DNA from: an uncultured Alcaligenaceae bacterium
GTDB lineage: Bacteria; Pseudomonadota; Gammaproteobacteria; Burkholderiales; Burkholderiaceae_B
DNA length: 13,211 nt
NCBI GenBank assembly: GCA_937897265.1
Contig: CALCPT010000632.1
Coordinates: forward strand, 1 to 13,211
Direction: 5' to 3'
Shown: positions 1 to 6,760 of the stretch, piece by piece
Numbering within the stretch: position 1 is the first letter of the stretch
Layout: each line of letters opens with the position of its first letter
The notes under the pieces: generated by a model
Told to the model about the DNA's origin: nothing
The model's input: the letters and a program-made list of their open reading frames with translations, nothing else
Database searches by the model: none
Position numbers and translations under genes: made by a program

Positions 1-527
<527 letters not shown>

Positions 528-1988
528 GTGCACTACCCAGTTGAACAGGATTATCGCTTAATGACTCGAAATAACGACCTAGCCACTGTCGGGGCAGGCG
601 CCCTCACTGCACTAGGCACGTCTGACAAGGCAAATACTGGCTCGCGCTTATTGCGCGGCTTGCTATTAAGTGCCGCCTTGCTCTTGTGCATCGGTGCTGC
701 GGCCTTAGGTATGGTGCAACCCGCACAAACAGAGCCCATTCCACCTGAACAAAGTCTGGTTCAAAACGTACTGCCGTTTCCTCTTGAGGCTGACCCAACC
801 CCTGCTGAACACTCTGCAACGGCGCCCAATACGCCCTACGTCACCGAAACACGCATTCGCTCTGGCGACACGATCGCCACAATTCTCAAGCGACTCGACA
901 TTACCGACTCAAGCTTGGCAACCTATTTAGGCAAAGAGGCCAAAGTTCGCTTTGCTAGCAAGCTAGTGCCTGGTCGTTCAGTTCAGGCCGCCACGGATCA
1001 CAATGGGCAACTGCAATGGGTTCGCTATTTTCATACCCCCACCAGCAACTCAACCGGTGAGCCAACGGTCAAGCTGTTACAAATCAACGCGGCGGCCGAC
1101 GGCTTCACCGCTGAAGAACTTGAACTCCCAAGCGAAGTCCATATTGAAGTCGCGGTCGGCACCATCGAACGCTCTTTATTTGCAACGACCGATGCCGCCG
1201 GCATCCCCGACAATATCACCATGCAAATGGCCGAGGTACTTGGCAGCAAAATTGACTTCTTTCGCGGTATTCACCGCGGTGATCAGTTTCGGGTTGTCTA
1301 TGAAAACCGCACGTTCGAAGGCCGCCCAGCAGGCCCAGGTCGCGTGTTAGCAGTCGAGTTTATGAACAAAGGTAAATCGTCAACGGCAGTATGGTTCAGC
1401 CCAGACGGTAAAACTGGCAGTTACTACAACCTCGAAGGCGAAAGCCTGCGTGGGGCTTTTTTGCGTAACTCGATCAAATTCTCGCGCATCAGCTCAACGT
1501 TTGGGTTACGCACCATCGCCAATAATCAAGCATGGTCCGGACATCACCCAGGCGTTGATTATGTCGCCCCAACCGGCACGCCGATTCATGCGACCGCAGA
1601 CGGCGTTGTACAACTCGCTGGGTGGCACTTTGGCTATGGCAATACGATCATTCTGAAGCACCACAGCAAAATCACCACCCTGTATGCCCATCAAAGTCGC
1701 TTTGCCGATGGCATCACCGTTGGCACTAAAGTCTCGCAAGGGCAGTTAATCGGTTACGTTGGCTCAACAGGATGGTCAACCGGCGCGCATTTGCATTACG
1801 AATTTCGTGTCGCTGACAAGCCCATTGACCCACTCTCAGCAACCGCAGCGATGCCTGCGGCGACCCCGCTTGAGCCCGAGCAACGCGCTGAGTTTGCCCA
1901 AGCTGTTGCACCCTATCGGCAACAGCTTCAAGTATTGGCCAAGTTTCAAGAGGTCATGCCTGAAATCAGTAGCGTCGCCGTCCGCTAA
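528..1988 (+). CDS. M23 (LytM-type) murein DD-endopeptidase, membrane-anchored, MepM-like
   Basis: Predicted zinc endopeptidase that cuts peptide cross-links in murein during wall growth; acts in the periplasm, anchored to the inner membrane. With the GTG start at 528 it has 486 residues: a basic cytoplasmic start, one membrane segment (about 41-63), a Pro/Thr-rich linker, an OapA/LysM-like domain (about 104-170), a middle domain with IDFFRGIHRGDQF (242-254) and the catalytic M23 domain (about 318-436). The metal and catalytic residues are all present: HPGVD (H340, D344), YAH (H387) and HLHYEFR (H421, H423), so it should be active rather than a LytM activator such as EnvC. The start is uncertain: GTG at 528 has GAGGGG only 4 bp upstream, while ATG at 561 has AGGA 10 bp upstream; both keep the membrane segment. 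anmK follows after 11 bp. Confidence 0.9.
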   Translation: MHYPVEQDYRLMTRNNDLATVGAGALTALGTSDKANTGSRLLRGLLLSAALLLCIGAAALGMVQPAQTEPIPPEQSLVQNVLPFPLEADPTPAEHSATAPNTPYVTETRIRSGDTIATILKRLDITDSSLATYLGKEAKVRFASKLVPGRSVQAATDHNGQLQWVRYFHTPTSNSTGEPTVKLLQINAAADGFTAEELELPSEVHIEVAVGTIERSLFATTDAAGIPDNITMQMAEVLGSKIDFFRGIHRGDQFRVVYENRTFEGRPAGPGRVLAVEFMNKGKSSTAVWFSPDGKTGSYYNLEGESLRGAFLRNSIKFSRISSTFGLRTIANNQAWSGHHPGVDYVAPTGTPIHATADGVVQLAGWHFGYGNTIILKHHSKITTLYAHQSRFADGITVGTKVSQGQLIGYVGSTGWSTGAHLHYEFRVADKPIDPLSATAAMPAATPLEPEQRAEFAQAVAPYRQQLQVLAKFQEVMPEISSVAVR

Positions 1989-2002
1989 TGCCGGCCTAGG
2001 TG
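1988..2002 (+). other. In-frame ATG followed by amber codon directly before the anmK start
   Basis: The M23 gene ends in TAA (1986-1988), whose last A begins an ATG (1988-1990). That ATG is in the anmK frame and reads ATG-CCG-GCC-TAG, and the TAG (1997-1999) touches GTG at 2000. So the TAATG overlap that would normally couple the two genes is blocked by an amber codon at the fourth position. anmK translation must therefore start or restart at GTG 2000 or TTG 2003. The arrangement is read directly; its origin and effect are inferred. Confidence 0.6.
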
Positions 2003-3124
2003 TTGAGCTCGACCTACTACATTGGGCTGATGTCTGGCACCAGCCTGGATGGGGTGGATGCCGTACTAGCGAGCTTTGACCCCCTAGGCAAGCCTACCGT
2101 TCTTGCACGCGCTGCCAGTGCGTTCGACCCAACGTTACGCGAAACTCTCTTCGCGCTAAATACCTCAGGCCCTGACGAACTCGCACGCGCTGCGCTAGCC
2201 GCCAACAGCTTGGTCGCACTGTATGCCGAGCTAGTCGCTCAAACGCTCAAAGACGCTAAGCTTTCACCCTCGCAAATTGCAGCCATTGGCGCGCATGGGC
2301 AAACCGTCAGGCATCAGCCGAGTCTTGGCTACACCATTCAGCTCAACGCTCCCGCCCTGCTTGCCGAGCTCACAGGCATCACCGTCGTAGCCGACTTTAG
2401 AAGTCGCGATGTCGCCGCTGGTGGCCAGGGCGCACCTTTGGTGCCGGTGTTTCACGCAGGGATTTTTTCGACAGACCATACTCGCGTGATTTTGAATCTG
2501 GGCGGCATCGCTAACATCACGATATTACGGCCGGGTACAGACCCACTTGGTTTTGATACCGGGCCCGCAAATGCCTTAATGGACAGCTGGTGTCAGTTGC
2601 ATACCCAAGAAAACTTTGACGCTGACGGTGCTTGGGGAGCGCAGGGTCGAGTACACCAAGCGTTGCTCGATCGGTTAACAAACACAGAGCCTTGGCTGGC
2701 ATTAGCACCGCCAAAATCGACTGGGCGCGATCTATTCAACCTTGAGTGGCTTGAACCTCGACTGCAATATTGCCTAGGGCGACTTGAGCCAGGGCAACGC
2801 TTAACGCCACAAGACGTACAGGCCACCTTGTGTGCTTTCACAGCCGCCACAGTAGCCCAGGCGATCAACACCTATGCCCCAGACGCACAAGAGGTCTTAC
2901 TGTGTGGTGGTGGTGCGCGCAATAGCGCGTTACGCCAAAGCCTGCAGGCGGCGCTGACCTGCACGGTATCAACGACTGAGAGTGTTGGGGTGGGCACGCA
3001 AGATGTCGAAGCACTGGCCTTTGCCTGGCTTGCTTGGGCACATCAGCACGGGGTGACTGCCGGCAACCCCAAGGTAACTGGGGCGCGCGGCGCGCGAATC
3101 TTAGGGGCGACCTGGCCTGCCTAA
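2000..3124 (+). CDS. anmK: Anhydro-N-acetylmuramic acid kinase
   Basis: AnmK opens the 1,6-anhydro ring of anhydroMurNAc and phosphorylates it to MurNAc-6-phosphate, feeding recycled murein sugar back to metabolism in the cytoplasm. The 374 residues match the usual family length of about 370. Family motifs occur in order: YIGLMSGTSLDGVDA (7-21, nucleotide-binding loop), GAHGQTVRH (97-105), VADFRSRDVAAGGQGAPLVP (130-149), NLGGIANIT (166-174), GFDTGPANALMDSW (184-197) and CGGGARN (302-308). D186 in the DTGP motif corresponds, by motif alignment, to the catalytic aspartate of E. coli AnmK. No ATG start is usable: the first in-frame ATG inside the gene (2030) would remove the first half of the GLMSGTS motif, so the start is GTG 2000 or TTG 2003. 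No proper Shine-Dalgarno precedes it, so coupling to the M23 gene is likely. It converges on erpA with a 10-bp gap and no terminator. Confidence 0.93.
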   Translation: MLSSTYYIGLMSGTSLDGVDAVLASFDPLGKPTVLARAASAFDPTLRETLFALNTSGPDELARAALAANSLVALYAELVAQTLKDAKLSPSQIAAIGAHGQTVRHQPSLGYTIQLNAPALLAELTGITVVADFRSRDVAAGGQGAPLVPVFHAGIFSTDHTRVILNLGGIANITILRPGTDPLGFDTGPANALMDSWCQLHTQENFDADGAWGAQGRVHQALLDRLTNTEPWLALAPPKSTGRDLFNLEWLEPRLQYCLGRLEPGQRLTPQDVQATLCAFTAATVAQAINTYAPDAQEVLLCGGGARNSALRQSLQAALTCTVSTTESVGVGTQDVEALAFAWLAWAHQHGVTAGNPKVTGARGARILGATWPA

Positions 3125-3134
3125 CTTGTGCAGC

Positions 3135-3503
3135 TTAGACCGAGAACGACGAGCCACAACCACAAGTCGTTGAGGCATTTGGATTGCGAATGACGAATTG
3201 CGATCCTTCGATGTCTTCTTTGTAATCAATTTCAGCGCCCACCAAATACTGAAAGCTCATTGGGTCAACCAGCAACGCGACACCATTTTTTTCAAGTGTT
3301 GTGTCATCTTCGTTGACGTCTTCATCAAAGGTGAAACCATACTGAAAACCCGAACAACCACCGCCCTGCACAAACACGCGCAGCTTGAGGTTTGAATTGC
3401 CCTCTTCGATCAATAAATCTTTAACTTTGGCAGCCGCTGAGTCTGTAAACAGAATCGGTGTAGGTGGCGCTTGCAGATCAACAGTTTGTGTGGCGATGCT
3501 CAT
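3135..3503 (-). CDS. erpA: Iron-sulfur cluster insertion protein ErpA (A-type carrier)
   Basis: A-type carrier that receives Fe-S clusters from the assembly machinery and delivers them to apo-proteins; in E. coli it is essential for isoprenoid synthesis through IspG/IspH. The protein has 122 residues, the expected size. The three cluster ligands are present: C50 in [11 protein letters not shown] and C114/C116 in the C-terminal [10 protein letters not shown]. The acidic segment FDEDVNEDD (59-67) and the [12 protein letters not shown] stretch (83-94) favour ErpA over IscA. The start is ATG at 3503 with AGGAG (3510-3514 on the plus strand) 6 bp upstream. The gene appears to be transcribed alone from an upstream region carrying a candidate IscR operator, which fits known iron-sulfur control of erpA in E. 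coli. Confidence 0.95.
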   Translation of the reverse strand: MSIATQTVDLQAPPTPILFTDSAAAKVKDLLIEEGNSNLKLRVFVQGGGCSGFQYGFTFDEDVNEDDTTLEKNGVALLVDPMSFQYLVGAEIDYKEDIEGSQFVIRNPNASTTCGCGSSFSV

Positions 3504-3542
3504 AAGTGACTCCTGTCCCGTGGGACGATACTAAATAACGTG

Positions 3543-3567
3543 ATACCTGAGTGCGTTGGTCAACTAT
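3543..3567 (-). promoter_or_regulatory. Candidate type 1 IscR-family operator upstream of erpA
   Basis: Read on the minus strand, this 25-bp imperfect palindrome has half-sites ATAGTTGAC and CTCAGGTAT separated by 7 bp. Compared by eye with the E. coli type 1 IscR consensus as I remember it (ATASYYGAC in the left half, GTCRRSTAT in the right), 21 of 25 positions agree. It lies about 40 bp before the erpA ATG. A TTGACC hexamer (3558-3563) inside it could be the -35 element, so binding would block the promoter; no clear -10 was found. The match is seen; IscR binding is inferred from family knowledge. Confidence 0.6.
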
Positions 3568-3586
3568 ACCGCAAGTGCATTGGCAT

Positions 3587-4414
3587 TCATAGAGCAACCA
3601 CTTTAGAGGCAAGGACAATATCCCCCTCAAGCACTCGCACCGTAACAGACTTTGGTGCAAATCTTGGCGGAAGCGCCAACAAACCCTGCCCACGCTGAAA
3701 CTGCGCAAAATCGAGTCGCAACACGGCTCGCTGCGACTCAGTTTGCAGACCCTCGACCTGTTGCGTCACCGACTGCTGGGTTTGAGTCTGGTGCCGCGCA
3801 TCCTGCTGAGCGGATTGCCTCATGGCATCTTGGCTCTGCTCGCCCACCCCTTTCTCAGCGCCTTGCGCAAGTTCGGCCAGCAAAGGCTGCAAAATAATCA
3901 TTTGCTCTGGCGCGTCAACGTCTCCGCGACAATGACCTGTAGCCACAAACTGTAAAGCACCCACAAAATGCTTGGTCGCTTTGCCACTGCGCATCAACAA
4001 AACGCGATATCGCAACCCGTCTGCGTGCGGCTCAATGTCAACCGCCCTGATATCAAGCGCCCCGTGCGGACCCGGTGGCAACAGATCTTCAAAGAAAGCC
4101 AACCGATCTTGCGTACGCCCAAGCTCTGACTGAACGCTTGCTAATATCTTTTCAAGTTCGAGACGCGCGGCACGCTCGGTTAGTAACGCTCGCTCAGCCT
4201 GAGAAAAGGGCGAGAGGGTTTGAGCGCGCTCAGCGTCTAGTTCAGCACGCTCTTGCAGCAAAGTGGCGCGCTCGGTGCGCAGTTGCAATTGCAATTGCCG
4301 CGCCGCTGTAATGGGGCCCTGCAGCACCAGGGTGGTGACTAGCCCACCCAATACAAACAACGACACAGCACCACACAGCACCCAAACAGAGGCACGCCCA
4401 ACGACTTTCGTCAT
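3587..4414 (-). CDS. Membrane-anchored coiled-coil protein, DUF6776-like
   Basis: Function unknown. The 275 residues have a short basic N-terminus, one membrane segment (about 9-31), a long Glu/Arg/Gln-rich helix likely to form a coiled coil (about 36-107), then LAFFEDLLPPGPHGALDIRA (105-124), the start of a mixed beta-rich domain running to the C-terminus. The LAFFEDLLP stretch followed by a domain ending in a strand such as VTVRVLEGDIVLASK is what I associate with DUF6776 proteins of betaproteobacteria. A Gln-rich, low-complexity segment (about 184-230) splits the C-terminal domain. Start at ATG 4414; it follows argC by 13 bp on the same strand and is probably co-transcribed. A role in envelope structure is suggested only by topology and by cell-wall genes nearby. 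Confidence 0.75.
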   Translation of the reverse strand: MTKVVGRASVWVLCGAVSLFVLGGLVTTLVLQGPITAARQLQLQLRTERATLLQERAELDAERAQTLSPFSQAERALLTERAARLELEKILASVQSELGRTQDRLAFFEDLLPPGPHGALDIRAVDIEPHADGLRYRVLLMRSGKATKHFVGALQFVATGHCRGDVDAPEQMIILQPLLAELAQGAEKGVGEQSQDAMRQSAQQDARHQTQTQQSVTQQVEGLQTESQRAVLRLDFAQFQRGQGLLALPPRFAPKSVTVRVLEGDIVLASKVVAL

Positions 4415-4427
4415 GCGCTCAGAGGCC

Positions 4428-5489
4428 TTACGGAAGAATCGCGACTTGATTCAAACCTGTGTTTTCGGGCAAGCCAAACATCAAATTCATATTTTGAATC
4501 GCTTGACCAGAGGCGCCTTTGACGAGATTGTCTTGCACCACCAAAATAATCAAACGATCGCCGTTGCCCGGGCGCTGCAGTGCGATACGCAAGGTATTGG
4601 AGGCGCGAACCGAACGTGTATCAGGTTGACTGCCGAACGGCATGACATCAACAAAGCTTTCGTTGGCATAACGTGCTTCAAAGAGCGCTTGAAAATCGAC
4701 GTCGCGTGCCTCAGGCAAGATGCGAGCGTAAATCGTGCTGAACATACCGCGAATCATAGGCACTAAATGTGGCACAAACGTGAGCCCAACCGGCCCACCG
4801 GCCAACCGCTGCAGCTGCTCATCGATTTCGGCTTGATGACGATGCCCAGCAACGCCGTACGCTTTAAAGTTATCACTGGCTTCGGACAACAAACTACCCA
4901 CCTCGGCCTTACGCCCAGCACCGCTGACACCTGACTTGCAATCTGCAATCAGATCAGACGTATCGATCAGCGGTTTGCCACCAAGCAAGGGCGCCAGACC
5001 AAGCAGAACCGTGGTCGGGTAGCAACCAGGGTTACCGACAACACGTGCCTTGGCGACCGAAGCGCGATTCAGCTCAACCACGCCATATACAGACTCTTTC
5101 AAAATCTCGGGGCAGGTGTGCGGAATTTTGTACCATTTTTCAAACGCTTTGATGTCTTGCAAACGAAAGTCTGCTGCCAGATCAATGATCTTGACACCCG
5201 CAGCAAGCAACTCGGGGGCCTGCGCCATCGCCACACCGTGCGGAGTTGCAAAAAACACTACGTCGCAACCTGTTAAAGGTGCTTTGTCAGGGGCTGAAAA
5301 TGCCAGCGTCACGTGCCCACGCAGGTTAGGAAACATATTGGCAACAGGCATGCCGTCTTCTTGACGCGAGGTGATGGCTGTGAGCTCGACGTTGGGATGC
5401 TGCGACAGAATACGCAACAGTTCGACGCCGGTGTAACCCGTGCCGCCGACGATGCCAACTTTGATCCGTTTTGCTGAAGCTTGTGTCAT
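4428..5489 (-). CDS. argC: N-acetyl-gamma-glutamyl-phosphate reductase
   Basis: Third enzyme of arginine synthesis: NADPH-dependent reduction of N-acetylglutamyl phosphate to the semialdehyde, in the cytoplasm. The 353 residues fit the long (type 1) ArgC form. Visible features are the nucleotide-binding start [19 protein letters not shown] (10-28), [10 protein letters not shown] (79-88), DLAADFRL (103-110), the catalytic cysteine C156 in [11 protein letters not shown] (150-160), the substrate-binding region [11 protein letters not shown] (185-195) and GHRHQAEI (215-222). Start ATG at 5489, with AGGA 8 bp upstream. A terminator separates it from rpsI, so it has its own promoter; the DUF6776-like gene follows 13 bp downstream. 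No other arg gene is in the window, as is usual for dispersed arginine genes in betaproteobacteria. Confidence 0.96.
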   Translation of the reverse strand: MTQASAKRIKVGIVGGTGYTGVELLRILSQHPNVELTAITSRQEDGMPVANMFPNLRGHVTLAFSAPDKAPLTGCDVVFFATPHGVAMAQAPELLAAGVKIIDLAADFRLQDIKAFEKWYKIPHTCPEILKESVYGVVELNRASVAKARVVGNPGCYPTTVLLGLAPLLGGKPLIDTSDLIADCKSGVSGAGRKAEVGSLLSEASDNFKAYGVAGHRHQAEIDEQLQRLAGGPVGLTFVPHLVPMIRGMFSTIYARILPEARDVDFQALFEARYANESFVDVMPFGSQPDTRSVRASNTLRIALQRPGNGDRLIILVVQDNLVKGASGQAIQNMNLMFGLPENTGLNQVAILP

Positions 5490-5549
5490 GCTGTGGTTCC
5501 TAATTCTGTGACTGCCTATTGGCCGAACGCGCGGCGCGATAAGGCAAAT

Positions 5550-5558
5550 ATTATCCCA
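5550..5558 (-). promoter_or_regulatory. Candidate extended -10 promoter for argC
   Basis: On the minus strand TGGGATAAT reads as an extended -10 element (TG-n followed by GATAAT, five of six consensus bases). It lies about 60 bp before the argC ATG and downstream of the rpsI terminator. No good -35 hexamer is found at 16-18 bp, which an extended -10 can tolerate. Confidence 0.4.
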
Positions 5559-5641
5559 TGCGTGTGTGACTTATTTTTGAACTGCAGCCTGTCGAAAAAA
5601 ACTTGCCGTACAAAAGTACAACCATGCGAGCGACAATACTG

Positions 5642-5670
5642 AAAAAAAAGACCGCTTGCGCGGTCTTTTT
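5642..5670. terminator. Bidirectional intrinsic terminator after rplM-rpsI
   Basis: Perfect hairpin GACCGC (5650-5655), loop TTGC, GCGGTC (5660-5665), extended by an A5/T5 pairing on both sides. On the minus strand the stem is followed by an eight-T tract, so it ends the rplM-rpsI transcript; the plus strand also has five Ts. It lies 36 bp past the rpsI stop and isolates argC. Confidence 0.9.
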
Positions 5671-5705
5671 GCACTGAGGCCAAGATGCAGCCTCGGGTAC
5701 TTCGA

Positions 5706-6098
5706 TCAACGCTTGCTGAACTGTTTCCGACGACGTGCTTTGTGGAAACCAACTTTCTTACGTTCAACTTCGCGTGCATCACGTGTGACCAACCCTGCTT
5801 TCGACAGAGAAGACTTTAACGCTGCATCGTAATCAATCAGCGCACGCGTAATGCCGTGACGCACTGCGCCGGCCTGACCGCTTTCGCCGCCACCGTGCAC
5901 ATTGATATGAAAATCAAACGAAGCTAAATGGCCGGTGAGTTCGAGCGGTTGACGCACGACCATACGACCAGTTTCGCGGGCAAAGTATTCGTCAACGGGC
6001 TTGCCGTTTACAACAATCTTGCCTGCGCCTTTCTTCATGAAGACACGAGCCACCGAAGTCTTGCGGCGGCCGGTTCCGTAATTCCAATTACCGATCAT
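5706..6098 (-). CDS. rpsI: 30S ribosomal protein S9
   Basis: Small-subunit protein of the ribosomal head whose C-terminal tail reaches the P-site tRNA. At 130 residues it has exactly the usual length. It starts [15 protein letters not shown] (6-20), carries the family signature [20 protein letters not shown] (68-87) and ends in the basic tail [10 protein letters not shown] (121-130). ATG at 6098 lies 3 bp after the rplM stop, and its Shine-Dalgarno (AGGA) overlaps the end of rplM, so the two genes are translationally linked in the conserved rplM-rpsI operon. The terminator at 5642-5670 follows. Confidence 0.98.
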   Translation of the reverse strand: MIGNWNYGTGRRKTSVARVFMKKGAGKIVVNGKPVDEYFARETGRMVVRQPLELTGHLASFDFHINVHGGGESGQAGAVRHGITRALIDYDAALKSSLSKAGLVTRDAREVERKKVGFHKARRRKQFSKR

Positions 6099-6101
6099 GG
6101 C

Positions 6102-6536
6102 CTATCCTTTGAGTTCGAGGGTCTGTGGCTGTTGGGCCGAATGAGGATGTTCTGCACCCGCATAGACCTTGAGCTTTTTGATCATCGCATAACCCAGCGG
6201 GCCCTTAGGCAACATGCCCTTAACGGCCTTCTGAATCGCACGACCCGGAAAACGCTCTTGCAGTTTGGCGAAGTTTGTTTCGCGAATACCGCCTGGATAC
6301 GTTGTGTGACGGAAGTATTTTTTATCTTGCGTCTTGTTACCGGTTACGACGATATCTGCTGCATTGATAATGACGATGTAATCGCCTGTATCAACGTGGG
6401 GCGTGAACTCTGGCTTGTGCTTACCGCGCAAACGGTGTGCGACTTCGCTGGCCACACGACCGAGGACTTTGCCCTTCGCGTCAATCACGAACCAGCCACG
6501 TTGGACTTCATGCGGCTTGGCCACAAATGTCTTCAT
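6102..6536 (-). CDS. rplM: 50S ribosomal protein L13
   Basis: Large-subunit protein that binds 23S rRNA early in assembly. It has 144 residues; 142 is usual. Recognisable parts are [16 protein letters not shown] (15-30), the conserved [14 protein letters not shown] region (65-78), YPGGIRE (80-86) and the signature [12 protein letters not shown] (104-115). Start ATG at 6536 with AGGA 7 bp upstream. First gene of the rplM-rpsI operon. A candidate promoter at 6659-6688 gives a leader of roughly 115 nt with a strong hairpin, which may allow autogenous control of the kind known for L13 in E. coli; that part is inference. Confidence 0.98.
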   Translation of the reverse strand: MKTFVAKPHEVQRGWFVIDAKGKVLGRVASEVAHRLRGKHKPEFTPHVDTGDYIVIINAADIVVTGNKTQDKKYFRHTTYPGGIRETNFAKLQERFPGRAIQKAVKGMLPKGPLGYAMIKKLKVYAGAEHPHSAQQPQTLELKG

Positions 6537-6557
6537 GATTGGATCCTAAAAATACCT

Positions 6558-6580
6558 GCCCGGGACCATCCCAGACGGGC
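6558..6580 (-). promoter_or_regulatory. Hairpin in the rplM mRNA leader
   Basis: On the minus strand an outer stem GCCC/GGGC (6577-6580 with 6558-6561) encloses, after a 4-nt bulge, an inner stem GGGA/TCCC with a 3-nt loop. It ends about 22 nt before the rplM ATG and just above the AGGA ribosome-binding site. There is no U-tract, so it is not a terminator. It is a candidate site for L13 feedback control; nothing in the sequence proves binding. Confidence 0.4.
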
Positions 6581-6658
6581 CCTCAAATAACGTTTTAGAT
6601 TTTGCCAAAGCGTGTAACCCGCCCGTGCGCCAGCCCAGTTATTGGAGGAAAGCCTTTG

Positions 6659-6688
6659 ATTCTACAATAAAAAAAGGATGCTGGCCAA
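6659..6688 (-). promoter_or_regulatory. Candidate sigma-70 promoter of rplM-rpsI
   Basis: Minus-strand -35 TTGGCC (6683-6688), 18-bp spacer, -10 TAGAAT (6659-6664, five of six consensus bases). The -35 box lies in the loop of the terminator hairpin at 6676-6701, and that terminator's T-tract forms the spacer, so the end of one transcription unit and the start of the next share the same bases. Predicted start is about 115 nt before rplM. Confidence 0.55.
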
Positions 6689-6701
6689 ATAGCAAGCACC
6701 C
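6669..6701 (-). terminator. Second (distal) terminator after the TRAP protein gene
   Basis: On the minus strand GGGTGCT (6695-6701) pairs with AGCATCC (6676-6682), seven pairs including one G-U, across a 12-nt loop. It is followed directly by seven Ts, a good intrinsic terminator. It is the second of a tandem pair behind the gene ending at 6761. Confidence 0.7.
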
Positions 6702-6710
6702 TTTTGAGTC

Positions 6711-6740
6711 AAAACCCCGCCTAAATCAGGCTGGCGGGGT
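6711..6740 (-). terminator. First (proximal) terminator after the TRAP protein gene
   Basis: Perfect 8-bp stem ACCCCGCC/GGCGGGGT (6714-6721 with 6733-6740) around an 11-nt loop, lying 21 bp past the stop of the substrate-binding protein gene. On the minus strand only four Ts follow, so it may be leaky, which would explain the second hairpin behind it. Confidence 0.75.
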
Positions 6741-6760
6741 AAAAACAGCGACTGAATCGC

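Noticed and set aside
4263..4766. Plus-strand 167-codon frame across the argC and DUF6776-like junction
   Set aside because: It is antisense to two supported genes, has a biased translation and no recognisable features.
5604..5622. GTAC-AAAA-GTAC element upstream of argC as an operator
   Set aside because: Each GTAC is itself palindromic, so the symmetry is cheap; the flanks do not extend it and it is not near a clear promoter element.
5928..6590. Plus-strand 220-codon frame opposite rplM and rpsI
   Set aside because: It is a long antisense shadow of two certain ribosomal protein genes, with no domain and no start signal.
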